Source of the DNA: Cyclobacteriaceae bacterium | GTDB lineage: Bacteria > Bacteroidota > Bacteroidia > Cytophagales > Cyclobacteriaceae | Assembly (NCBI GenBank): GCA_019638355.1 | Contig: JAHBTY010000002.1 | Location: forward strand, 387,001-451,000 | DNA length: 64,000 nucleotides | Reading direction: 5' to 3' | Shown here: positions 44,907-52,613 of the stretch, one piece after another | How the letters are laid out: each line of letters opens with the position of its first letter | Numbering within the stretch: the first letter of the stretch is position 1 | Notes under the pieces: model-generated | What the model saw: the letters and a program-made list of their open reading frames with translations, nothing else | Told to the model about the DNA's origin: nothing | The model's database searches: none | Position numbers and translations under genes: made by a program

Positions 44907-45929
44907 TTCCGGTGAAAAGACCCGGAGTATATCGCTTTCAATTTTTTCTTCAGCAAGTAATGTTCCCACAAAAGCTGGTGCAGCAATGCCTGAATAAAAT
45001 TGTCGTGAAGAGGTAAACACACGAGCCTCGTCCCACAAGCCTGCGCTGATAAAAAGTGATAACGTAGTGCTACCACCTTCTACTATTACCGATTGAATTC
45101 CAATCGAAACCAGGTGCTCCAATAATGACTCAAGGAAGTTTGTTTCGGACAGCCGGATTAACGTTAAGTTAGGATGTTCTTCATGCTTTAACACATTGTA
45201 GCAAATGGTTTTTACCGAGCCATCAAAAAGCGAAAGCTTATCCGGCAATCGCAAGAAACGATCAATCACAATCCTTACCGGATTGCGGCCGGACCAATCG
45301 CGTACGGTTAGCACCGGGTTATCGTGGCCTGCGGTTTTAGTTCCAACCAACACTGCATCTTCTTCACTTCGCCACTTGTGAACAACCTGCCGCGAAAGTT
45401 CATTACTGATCCACTTTGATTCGTAATTAGATCGTGCAATAAATCCATCTAAGGTCTGGGCCCATTTAAGAATTATGTATGGCCGTTGTTTTTCATGCCG
45501 TGTGAAGAACCGTTTATTGAGTTCGCGGCCTTGCTTCTCAAGTATTCCTTGTACTACTTGAATACCAACTCCTTTTAATTTAGCTATTCCATTACCACCA
45601 ACCAAGGCATTGGTGTCGGTATTGGCAATAACAACTCTGCCGACCTTATGTGAAATTAACAAATCAGTACAGGGTGGAGTTTTACCAAAATGCGAACATG
45701 GTTCCAGGTTAACATAAACCGTACAGCCTGCTAATTGACTTTTATCAGCTACACTATTAACTGCGTTTACTTCAGCATGTGCGCCACCATATTGTTGATG
45801 CCAACCTTCGCCTATAATTTTATCATTCTTTACAATAACGCAACCGACCAACGGATTAGGGCTAACTGCGCCTGTGCCCAACTGGGCAATTTCCAGGCAC
45901 CGTAACATGTAGAGTTCGTCTAGCTGCAT
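44889..45929 (-). CDS. ribD: bifunctional riboflavin biosynthesis deaminase/reductase RibD
   Basis: 346 residues. The N-terminal deaminase has the zinc ligands and catalytic glutamate in GGAHAEVNAV and LEPCSHFGKTPPC; the C-terminal domain is the NADPH-dependent reductase (RPYIILKWAQTLDGFIA, NPVRIVIDRFLRLP, IVEGGSTTLSLFI). It performs steps 2 and 3 of riboflavin synthesis. Its ATG is 34 bases from that of the divergent prmC. Confidence 0.95.
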   Translation of the reverse strand: MQLDELYMLRCLEIAQLGTGAVSPNPLVGCVIVKNDKIIGEGWHQQYGGAHAEVNAVNSVADKSQLAGCTVYVNLEPCSHFGKTPPCTDLLISHKVGRVVIANTDTNALVGGNGIAKLKGVGIQVVQGILEKQGRELNKRFFTRHEKQRPYIILKWAQTLDGFIARSNYESKWISNELSRQVVHKWRSEEDAVLVGTKTAGHDNPVLTVRDWSGRNPVRIVIDRFLRLPDKLSLFDGSVKTICYNVLKHEEHPNLTLIRLSETNFLESLLEHLVSIGIQSVIVEGGSTTLSLFISAGLWDEARVFTSSRQFYSGIAAPAFVGTLLAEEKIESDILRVFSPELKTHH

Positions 45930-45939
45930 GCAAAATTAT

Positions 45940-45947
45940 TACCTTGC
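45940..45947 (+). promoter_or_regulatory. -7-like element of prmC
   Basis: TACCTTGC, near the -7 consensus, 17 bases before the preferred prmC ATG at 45964. The opposite strand reads TAATTTTG at 45931-45938, right at the ribD start, so the two promoters are nearly back to back. Confidence 0.4.
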
Positions 45948-45963
45948 AAAGATCAATTTCGGC

Positions 45964-46803
45964 ATGACTAATTCCAAAGAACTTTTCAGCGAAGTAGTAA
46001 GACAAATTACCTTACCTGAGGCAAAAGCAGAAATAGAAAGTATTGTTTACCTGCTATTTGAAAAGAAATGGAAACTTACCCGCACCCATATTATTGCTGA
46101 AACGAAAACCGGTTTGCAATTGAATGATATAATGCCGTTAATAGATCGCATTAATTCGCACGAGCCCATACAATACATTTTAGGTGAAGCTGATTTTTTC
46201 GGAAGAGTATTTAAGGTTACACCCGATGTGTTGATTCCAAGACCGGAAACCGAATTGTTAATACACGAAATTCTCAAAAACACAAAATCAATTGATAAAC
46301 CTAACGTATTGGACATCGGAACGGGAAGTGGTTGTATTGCAATATCATTGGCGTTGGAAATGCCTTGCGTTGTACAGGCTATGGATGTGAGTTTAAATGC
46401 TCTTAAAGTTGCGCAGGAAAATGCTACGCTATTAAGCGCACCTGTAAAGTTTTATCTGCAAAATATCTTACAGCAACCTATCATTGAAAAGTTTGATCTG
46501 ATTGTAAGCAATCCGCCCTATATCTCACAACAGGAAAAACAACACATGAAACAAAATGTGTTGAACTATGAACCGCACACAGCCTTATTTCCAATTGGTG
46601 ATGATCCACTTGTATTTTATCGGGTAATAGCGCAGTCGGCTCAACAAGCATTAAATACAGGTGGATCGTTATGGTTTGAGATTAATGAACATTATTCCAA
46701 AGAGGTTAGTGAAATAATGATCACAAATGGATTTGGAGATGTAACCGTGGTAAAAGACTGGAATGGAAAGGAGCGTGTGGTTTGGGGAAAGAAATTAGCT
46801 TAA
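45964..46803 (+). CDS. prmC: peptide chain release factor N5-glutamine methyltransferase PrmC
   Basis: 279 residues from the ATG at 45964 (an upstream ATG at 45928 overlaps the ribD start and is less likely). The helical N-terminal domain is followed by the methyltransferase with VLDIGTGSGCIAISLALEM, the hallmark LIVSNPPYISQQE and FEINEH. It methylates the glutamine of the GGQ motif in release factors RF1 and RF2. It overlaps the convergent TPK-like gene by 9 bases. Confidence 0.94.
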   Translation: MTNSKELFSEVVRQITLPEAKAEIESIVYLLFEKKWKLTRTHIIAETKTGLQLNDIMPLIDRINSHEPIQYILGEADFFGRVFKVTPDVLIPRPETELLIHEILKNTKSIDKPNVLDIGTGSGCIAISLALEMPCVVQAMDVSLNALKVAQENATLLSAPVKFYLQNILQQPIIEKFDLIVSNPPYISQQEKQHMKQNVLNYEPHTALFPIGDDPLVFYRVIAQSAQQALNTGGSLWFEINEHYSKEVSEIMITNGFGDVTVVKDWNGKERVVWGKKLA

Positions 46804-47370
46804 CTCCTCTCCTACCCAAAACAATTTCCCGGCATTCAATCTAACCACACCATCCTTTTCAATACTGAATCTACTATTTAAAAATTCCGAGCACGAATCT
46901 TTTGGAAAACAGTGCAACACCGTTCCCATCGGCAACCACTTTTCAAAACGACCAGACTTTACCCGGCTCCACCGAATATTATTCATAAACACTTCCATAT
47001 CGCCATTAAAGCCGGATAACCTTAAAAGTAGCTGTGTGTCCGATGCCAGCCAGTTTACAGCTGGTATGGTTCGGGATTGTAAAAATGAAATGGCCTTGTC
47101 TATGGCAGATTCTTCCGCACTAAATGAAACTACCTCAATTGGCTGCTGCTCTTTGGTGCGATCAATCCACATAGCCTCTTCGATTATGGGCACCAGCACT
47201 ACATCTATTTTAATTCCCCACCCCAATACGGTTTCAATTTGTGAATGCAATACGATTATAGTGGGCATCCACTCCAACAGTTCCTGAACTTTTTCAAAAG
47301 GTATTGCATGCGCCTCCAGAATTACAAGTGCTGGTTCCTGGTTTTCGCGCACAATGTGATGGCTGGACAT
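46795..47370 (-). CDS. thiamine-pyrophosphokinase-like fold protein, active site degenerate
   Basis: 191 residues. The N-terminal MSSHHIVRENQEPALVILEA and the layout VLHSQIETVLGWGIKIDVVL recall thiamine pyrophosphokinases of Cytophagales, and a beta-rich C-terminal part (about 120-190) fits the TPK B1-binding domain. The usual acidic loop (D-G-D-x-D-S type) is not visible, so catalysis is doubtful. It may be a diverged paralogue; the name is tentative. Confidence 0.5.
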   Translation of the reverse strand: MSSHHIVRENQEPALVILEAHAIPFEKVQELLEWMPTIIVLHSQIETVLGWGIKIDVVLVPIIEEAMWIDRTKEQQPIEVVSFSAEESAIDKAISFLQSRTIPAVNWLASDTQLLLRLSGFNGDMEVFMNNIRWSRVKSGRFEKWLPMGTVLHCFPKDSCSEFLNSRFSIEKDGVVRLNAGKLFWVGEELS

Positions 47371-47436
47371 ATTGATTTGGAAATTACATCAATCCTATTG
47401 TTCAATTACAAAAGTAACTTTCTGTTCCCAGCTCTG

Positions 47437-47488
47437 GTACTTTTTTGTCTTGACACAAAAAAGTACCCAAAAAAAGTCAAGACAAAAA
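47437..47488. repeat. intergenic repeat with two overlapping, mutually exclusive hairpins
   Basis: Between the TPK-like gene and the amidoligase cluster (47371-47617) lies a repeat. GTACTTTTTTGT (47437-47448) pairs perfectly with ACAAAAAAGTAC (47455-47466); alternatively TTTTTGTCTTGAC (47442-47454) pairs perfectly with GTCAAGACAAAAA (47476-47488). Since they share one arm they exclude each other. I remember similar TTTTTGTCTTGAC repeats in intergenic DNA of Bacteroidota. It lies about 130 bases past the last gene of the cluster and could end that transcript. I see nothing else in the 247-base gap. Confidence 0.75.
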
Positions 47489-47617
47489 GATGCTTCCTCG
47501 CACAAGCCAACACACGCCCGCCTTTTTGTCTGGCCAGCGCACTTGAGTTTCAGAATTTAGTCCATGTAAATTTAAGGAGATGTCGGTACAAAGACTGCCT
47601 CAAAATCCTACGATACA

Positions 47618-48805
47618 CTATTCAAAAAAGCAAACAGAACCGCCTACCCAGGTTTTGTCTTTATTAAATTTTACACCAATCATTTCGCCACGGCTAAGGC
47701 GCGCCAGGTTGGTGATAAGTTTAGGGCGGGATTCGTTTTCGTTCCATAAGAACAACAAGCGAATTTCTGTTTTCACCAAACCATCGGGCGCTTGTATTAC
47801 GGGTTCGTAATGCACCTTGCGTTGCAACATAAAATTTTTACGATCTTCATGAGGAATGGCATCCAAATCGTTTTGCGTAACATGAAAAATTACACCACTT
47901 CCTGAAAAAGAAAAGAGCGGCTTCAATACATATTCTTCCAGGTTTGCCGGCCAGGTGGAGTACTCATGTAAAAATTTACATTCAGGCACAGCATCGCTCT
48001 GTACAAACGGCATGGTGTATTTACTGATGTAGAAAAACCAATTGGGATGCCCTGCCCATTCTACATCTACATCTTCCGTTAGATTAAATTGTGTTTTCAA
48101 ATCTTTTTTCGCCAACAATTCATCGAAGATTACCCGATTATAAATGCGGTGTACCGGAGTTTCAACTCCGTTTTTTTTATAAAACAATTTCCTCCCTCTG
48201 ATAATAATATCTCCCAAATGAACGGGCGCAATACCAAGATGTTTCTGCGTAATCAAAAAATCGATAGCTGTATTTTGTTGCAGCGGATTGATTTCGAGCA
48301 GAATTACATTTTCAGGATTGTGTTTTCCAACAATAGCCTCGCGTAGTTGTTGCCAGTAGGTTGGCGAGTTTAATCCAAAATGAAAATGCAAATCGTCAGG
48401 GATTTTATAATGCTCACGAAACTTATTCCCCAAAAAATCCTGGTACCCAAACAACGAAGGGAACCCTTGCATTTCAATTAATCGAGGAACGCGTTCACCA
48501 TTTTCAGAACACACCGCAAAGTCCAGCGCAATGAATAATGAGTTTGCCGTTTCGTTGGGAACATTAAGGTTTGATGGAAGCGCACCCTGCATTTTTGTTT
48601 TGAAGTTGGGCTGCACAATTACATCAATGATTTCGTTAGCAGCTTTGAAAAGTTTTGCGCTAAACTCTTTACCTACAAACACCGGGCTTTCTGCAACCCG
48701 AAATGGAATTTTGTAATTAAACTCACGATCCAGATCAGCAATAAAATTTTTATACTTCTCTTCCGAGAACTGTTGATTAAATAGCTGTCGGGTATAGGGT
48801 ATCAT
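47618..48805 (-). CDS. ATP-grasp-like ligase A of the amidoligase cluster
   Basis: 395 residues. The N-terminal 170 or so residues are unlike known domains to me (PRLIEMQGFPSLFGYQDFLG is notable). The C-terminal half has features of an ATP-grasp fold: a glycine-rich loop after a lysine (YVLKPLFSFSGSGVIFHV), then FMLQRKVHYEPVIQAPDG and an E-x-R pair (VKTEIRLLFLW) where the Mg/ATP acidic residues are expected. No signal peptide. If correct it activates a carboxylate as acyl phosphate for attack by an amine. It overlaps the upstream amidotransferase gene by 4 bases and is the last gene of the five-gene unit. Confidence 0.62.
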   Translation of the reverse strand: MIPYTRQLFNQQFSEEKYKNFIADLDREFNYKIPFRVAESPVFVGKEFSAKLFKAANEIIDVIVQPNFKTKMQGALPSNLNVPNETANSLFIALDFAVCSENGERVPRLIEMQGFPSLFGYQDFLGNKFREHYKIPDDLHFHFGLNSPTYWQQLREAIVGKHNPENVILLEINPLQQNTAIDFLITQKHLGIAPVHLGDIIIRGRKLFYKKNGVETPVHRIYNRVIFDELLAKKDLKTQFNLTEDVDVEWAGHPNWFFYISKYTMPFVQSDAVPECKFLHEYSTWPANLEEYVLKPLFSFSGSGVIFHVTQNDLDAIPHEDRKNFMLQRKVHYEPVIQAPDGLVKTEIRLLFLWNENESRPKLITNLARLSRGEMIGVKFNKDKTWVGGSVCFFE

Positions 48806-49641
48806 ACTATAACTGAACTTAGGCGGTTGCGAAGAGCCAGCATTAAAAATCGAGGAACTACCGTGGCATAGGTGAGCATAATCTTATCAGGATCGTTCAG
48901 GTGGTTCAACATCTCCCAATATTTTTTCTCACCATGCTTTTCGATTACGAGCGCTTTCTTATCATCACGCAACAGGTACATCCGCATGCCCGCTGCATCA
49001 GCCTCCGGGTGAAACTGCATGCCGATTATCGCATCGTTAAACCGAATAGCCATTACGGCCCGCTCCAGATCTACGTGCGGACGATATTTTTCAATACACA
49101 ATAAGGCTCCCCCTTCGGCTTCAATTTTCTCAACATCCGGTTGGGTAATCTGGTAATCGCGCGAGTCAACAGCCCACATGGGGTTGCCCAACGAGCGAAA
49201 TAAAGGATCGTGCAAACCTTCGGTAGTTTTATGAACAGGCATTACGCCAAACGAGGTTGACTTTCGCTTTGTGAGTACACCCAACTCATAGTACCGGCAA
49301 TAAATCTGGAAGCTGTGGCAAATCAACAATACATGTTTCTTTTTATCGGGATATTGCTGATTATGATCTTTGATAGAATCCATTAACGCGAAGTAGCGTT
49401 CTTCCCATAACGAGCCGGCACTATCCAACGGACTACCGGGCCCGCCCGATGAAATATAGGCATCATACTTTAAGTCGGGTACTTCATTCTTACTGCGTAC
49501 ATCGAATATCTCATACACGATGTTGAGGTTGCAATCACTCGCAAAACTTGAGATCAGTTGTTTAATGCCGCGCATCCCCTCATTCGCTTCGCCCTCATAC
49601 AAATCGAGCACGGCAATTTTGATCTGGCTTTCCTGAATCAA
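48802..49641 (-). CDS. class I glutamine amidotransferase-like protein of the amidoligase cluster
   Basis: 279 residues. The triad of class I glutaminases is visible: nucleophile cysteine in VLLICHSFQIYCRYYELG and histidine-glutamate in IIGMQFHPEADA. The oxyanion segment SSGGPGSPLDS is present near residue 65. No synthetase domain is fused. It may release ammonia from glutamine for a partner ligase or cleave gamma-glutamyl bonds. It lies 10 bases after the GCS2 gene and overlaps the next gene by 4 bases, which implies tight co-expression. Confidence 0.85.
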   Translation of the reverse strand: MIQESQIKIAVLDLYEGEANEGMRGIKQLISSFASDCNLNIVYEIFDVRSKNEVPDLKYDAYISSGGPGSPLDSAGSLWEERYFALMDSIKDHNQQYPDKKKHVLLICHSFQIYCRYYELGVLTKRKSTSFGVMPVHKTTEGLHDPLFRSLGNPMWAVDSRDYQITQPDVEKIEAEGGALLCIEKYRPHVDLERAVMAIRFNDAIIGMQFHPEADAAGMRMYLLRDDKKALVIEKHGEKKYWEMLNHLNDPDKIMLTYATVVPRFLMLALRNRLSSVIV

Positions 49642-49651
49642 TTTTTTTGGT

Positions 49652-50749
49652 TTAAAGTCCGCGCAAGGTTTCGTCTGTTATGTAGTCCACTACTTTTTCC
49701 AAACTTCCGGTTTCTTTAAAAACTGCCAATTGTCTGTCGGCACCGGTTCCTTGCTCCAATATGGTGCGAATATAGTTGATCGCATTGCGGCTGCCAAGTT
49801 CATCCACTACATCATCGATAAACTCGAGCAACTCAAGTATTAATCCGCGTGTATCAAACTCAGTTTGTTTACCAAAATCAATCAGGCGGCCATCCAATCC
49901 ATAGCGTGAGGCACGCCATTTATTTTCGTTGATGAGTGCTCTTGTGTACATAATAAAACTCATGTTCTGCAAGCGTAGCTTGTACAACTTTACAACCAAC
50001 GCCTGAAACACTGCTGTGATAGCTATAGTTTCTTCCACACGCATGGGCACATCGCAAATGCGAAACTCAATGGTATCGAAGAACGGATGTACGCGCACAT
50101 CCCACCAGATTTTTTTAGCATTGTCGATGCAATTAGTTTTGATGAGCAGGTTTACATAGTTTTTGAAATCGTCCCAGCTATCAAAGCGATCGGGAATGCC
50201 GGTGCGTGGAAATTTATCAAACACCTTTGTGCGAAACGATTTGAAACCCGTGTTGCGGCCCTCCCAAAAAGGAGAATTACAACTAAGGGCATACACGTGC
50301 GGCAAAAAGTAGCGCACCGTGTTTTGAATATGAATAGCCATATTCTTGTCTTTGATGCCCACATGCACATGCAACCCAAAAATTAAATTTGAACGTGCAG
50401 CTTCCTGCATCTCCTGCACAATTTCATCGTAACGCGGGTTAGGCGTAATCAACTGTTTACTCCAATGCGAAAATGGATGTGTGCCTGAAGCCCCGATTTT
50501 TAAACCGAGCGTTCCGGCCACTTCGCCAACAACTTTACGCAGGGTTGCAATTTCCTGATAGGCTTGCGTTACATCCTTACAAATACCGGTGCCTACCTCC
50601 ACTACAGCCTGGTGCATTTCGGCTTTTACACTGTCTTTTATAACATGTGCTGCCAGTTCAACTATTTTCTGATCGTGCGAGGTGAGTTCCCGCGTTTGCG
50701 GATCAATTACCATGTATTCTTCTTCAACGCCCAGTGTAAAGGTTTCCAT
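49652..50749 (-). CDS. GCS2-type carboxylate-amine ligase (YbdK-like)
   Basis: 365 residues. The start FTLGVEEEYMVIDPQTREL carries the metal-binding glutamates of the glutamate-cysteine ligase 2 fold; further motifs are GTHPFSHW, FGLHVHVGIKD, NSPFWEGRNTGFKSFR and WWDVRVHPFFDTIEFRICD, all typical of the YbdK group. These enzymes join a carboxylate to an amine with ATP, most often gamma-glutamate to an amino acid. True glutathione synthesis is unlikely because the cell uses bacillithiol. It is the centre of the five-gene unit. Confidence 0.9.
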   Translation of the reverse strand: METFTLGVEEEYMVIDPQTRELTSHDQKIVELAAHVIKDSVKAEMHQAVVEVGTGICKDVTQAYQEIATLRKVVGEVAGTLGLKIGASGTHPFSHWSKQLITPNPRYDEIVQEMQEAARSNLIFGLHVHVGIKDKNMAIHIQNTVRYFLPHVYALSCNSPFWEGRNTGFKSFRTKVFDKFPRTGIPDRFDSWDDFKNYVNLLIKTNCIDNAKKIWWDVRVHPFFDTIEFRICDVPMRVEETIAITAVFQALVVKLYKLRLQNMSFIMYTRALINENKWRASRYGLDGRLIDFGKQTEFDTRGLILELLEFIDDVVDELGSRNAINYIRTILEQGTGADRQLAVFKETGSLEKVVDYITDETLRGL

Positions 50750-50776
50750 AAGCCAACAGAATAATTATATCCTAAA

Positions 50777-51799
50777 CTACTTTTTCGATGATTTTGGTTT
50801 TGTTTCTTTGGCCGCTGCAACTTTGGTTGCTTTTGGTTTCACAAGGCCAGCCTCAAACGATGCAACTGAACTGGCAACAAATGTTCCCCACGTTAGGTTG
50901 TCCTTTCCTGGCTTTTGAATCTGCGCCCGCTCTACAGCCATTTTCGCTGCATGTTCCACTACCCAATCAAAATTTTCCTGGCCAACGGAATGTACATCAG
51001 CATCCGGAGCGGGGTTACAGAAGTCAATAGCATACGGCACGCCATTGCGCACGGCCATTTCCACCGTGTTAAAATCATAACCCAACGCATTACACAAATC
51101 CAACACATAATCGTGTACTTTCTTCAATAACTTTTCGGAGGCAGGGCCATTGTTGCTTTGATAACGCAAATGATGTGGGTTGCGTGGTTCGTATTGCATT
51201 ATGCGCACATACTTACGGCCCAGGCAATAACAACGGAAATAATCTTCGAAGATAATTTCCTCCTGCAACATCATTACCAGTTGACCGGTTTCGGCATAGG
51301 CTTTAAAGAAATCGTCCATGTTGTTGAGTTTATACACACTCTTCCAACCACCACCGGCATGTGGTTTCATATAAGCAGGCCAGCCAATGTGTTCAAAGAT
51401 TTTTTCCCAACTCAATGGGAACTTCAAATTGCTGAAAGAGTTTTCGCCTGTATCGGTTGGGCGCTCGTGCGAAGGAAGGATAACGGTTTTAGGAACCGGC
51501 ACTCCAATCTTTACGGCAAGTGCATTGTTAAAAAATTTTTCATCCGCACTCCACCAAAACGGATTGTTGATTACGGCTGTTCCTGAGATGGCAGCGTTTT
51601 TTAAATACGCTCTGTAAAAGGGAACATCTTGCGAAATGCGATCGATAATTACTGCATAATCGGTAGGTTCGGCCTGGCTTACCATATCAACTAGTACGGG
51701 CTCAGCTTTAATATCTTTCAATCCCATTTTATTAATGCGCTCAACAAATGCCTCGGGGAAGGTACGTTCCATGCCGTGCAGGATTCCAATCTTTTTCAT
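50777..51799 (-). CDS. ATP-grasp ligase B of the amidoligase cluster
   Basis: 340 residues. The order is a RimK/D-Ala ligase-like N-terminal domain (MKKIGILHGMERTFPEAFVE), the glycine-rich ATP loop PAYMKPHAGGGWKSVYKL, and the Mg-binding segment VPYAIDFCNPAPDADVHSV with the D-x-x-N pair of ATP-grasp enzymes. The last 25 residues (KPKATKVAAAKETKPKSSKK) are a flexible lysine-rich tail. It lies 33 bases after the esterase gene and 27 before the GCS2 gene. The likely job is a second amide bond. The substrate is unknown. Confidence 0.84.
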   Translation of the reverse strand: MKKIGILHGMERTFPEAFVERINKMGLKDIKAEPVLVDMVSQAEPTDYAVIIDRISQDVPFYRAYLKNAAISGTAVINNPFWWSADEKFFNNALAVKIGVPVPKTVILPSHERPTDTGENSFSNLKFPLSWEKIFEHIGWPAYMKPHAGGGWKSVYKLNNMDDFFKAYAETGQLVMMLQEEIIFEDYFRCYCLGRKYVRIMQYEPRNPHHLRYQSNNGPASEKLLKKVHDYVLDLCNALGYDFNTVEMAVRNGVPYAIDFCNPAPDADVHSVGQENFDWVVEHAAKMAVERAQIQKPGKDNLTWGTFVASSVASFEAGLVKPKATKVAAAKETKPKSSKK

Positions 51800-51832
51800 A
51801 TGATGCAGGTTTAGTTCAACTTAATTTTTTAT

Positions 51833-52543
51833 TTAACGGATTAAGGAAAGGTAATGCGGAAACATTTCGCGCCAGGCGGGCCAATCGTGTGGTGCATTTT
51901 GACGTACGTCCAACCAGTAGTTAACTCCCTTATTCTGCAGTACGTTAGCCATCTTCACGTTGGCATCCCAACACATATCGTGTGTGCCCGTGCCCAATAC
52001 CACATACATATCAGCAAAGTATGGGTTATGCGCATTCGGTATAAAATCAAGAGGGTTGTTGAAATACACGTTATCATCATAATATCCATCCAACTGATCT
52101 TTAATATCGAAGGCTGCCCCCATATTAAATACATACTTTACTACTTCCGGATGTTTAAATGCAAAGTTAGTGGCATGGTAGCCCCCAAAGCTACACCCGG
52201 CTGTAGCTACCCGCCTTACTCCCGTTTCGTGTTGTGCCAGTGGTACCAACTCGTCCAACAGCATTAAATCATACCAAATGTGATTGCGCACGCGGTCGGC
52301 CGGATGAATATTTTTATTATACCAACTCATTTCATCAATGCCATCTACACAATAGATTTTAACCAGGCCTTCATCTAAAAACCAGGCTACACTATCAATT
52401 AATTTAAAATCTTTATTCTCATTAAAATGCCCCATCGATGTGGGAAACAGAATTACCGGATAACCGCGCGTGCCAAAAGCCAGCACTTCAATATCGCGGC
52501 TAAGGCGGGGCGAATACCATTTATGATAATGTTCGTGCGGCAT
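51833..52543 (-). CDS. esterase-like alpha/beta hydrolase of the amidoligase cluster (COG4947-like)
   Basis: 236 residues. The nucleophile elbow is ATAGCSFGGYHA with S118, and the catalytic histidine is in NAPHDWPAWREMFP near the C-terminus. The fold is that of the PF00756 esterase family; there is no signal peptide, so it is cytoplasmic. Its start is 70 bases from that of the divergent second esterase. It leads the five-gene minus-strand unit and may trim, cyclise or hydrolyse the product of the ligases. Confidence 0.85.
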   Translation of the reverse strand: MPHEHYHKWYSPRLSRDIEVLAFGTRGYPVILFPTSMGHFNENKDFKLIDSVAWFLDEGLVKIYCVDGIDEMSWYNKNIHPADRVRNHIWYDLMLLDELVPLAQHETGVRRVATAGCSFGGYHATNFAFKHPEVVKYVFNMGAAFDIKDQLDGYYDDNVYFNNPLDFIPNAHNPYFADMYVVLGTGTHDMCWDANVKMANVLQNKGVNYWLDVRQNAPHDWPAWREMFPHYLSLIR

Positions 52544-52557
52544 AGGTTTGTAAGTTC

Positions 52558-52565
52558 TATTTTTG
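52558..52565 (+). promoter_or_regulatory. -7 element of the divergent esterase gene
   Basis: TATTTTTG, full match to TAnnTTTG, about 50 bases before the annotated TTG start and 30 before the alternative ATG at 52595. I found no equally good element for the five-gene unit on the other strand. Confidence 0.45.
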
Positions 52566-52613
52566 CGTGGGTAATTTTCCGTTGAAAATCGGAAATGCCT
52601 TTTAAAATAGCTA

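Noticed and set aside
47245-47667. Plus-strand open frame of about 140 codons across the gap before the cluster
   Set aside because: It runs through the end of one minus-strand gene, the hairpin repeat and the end of another; composition is erratic and no start signal is present.
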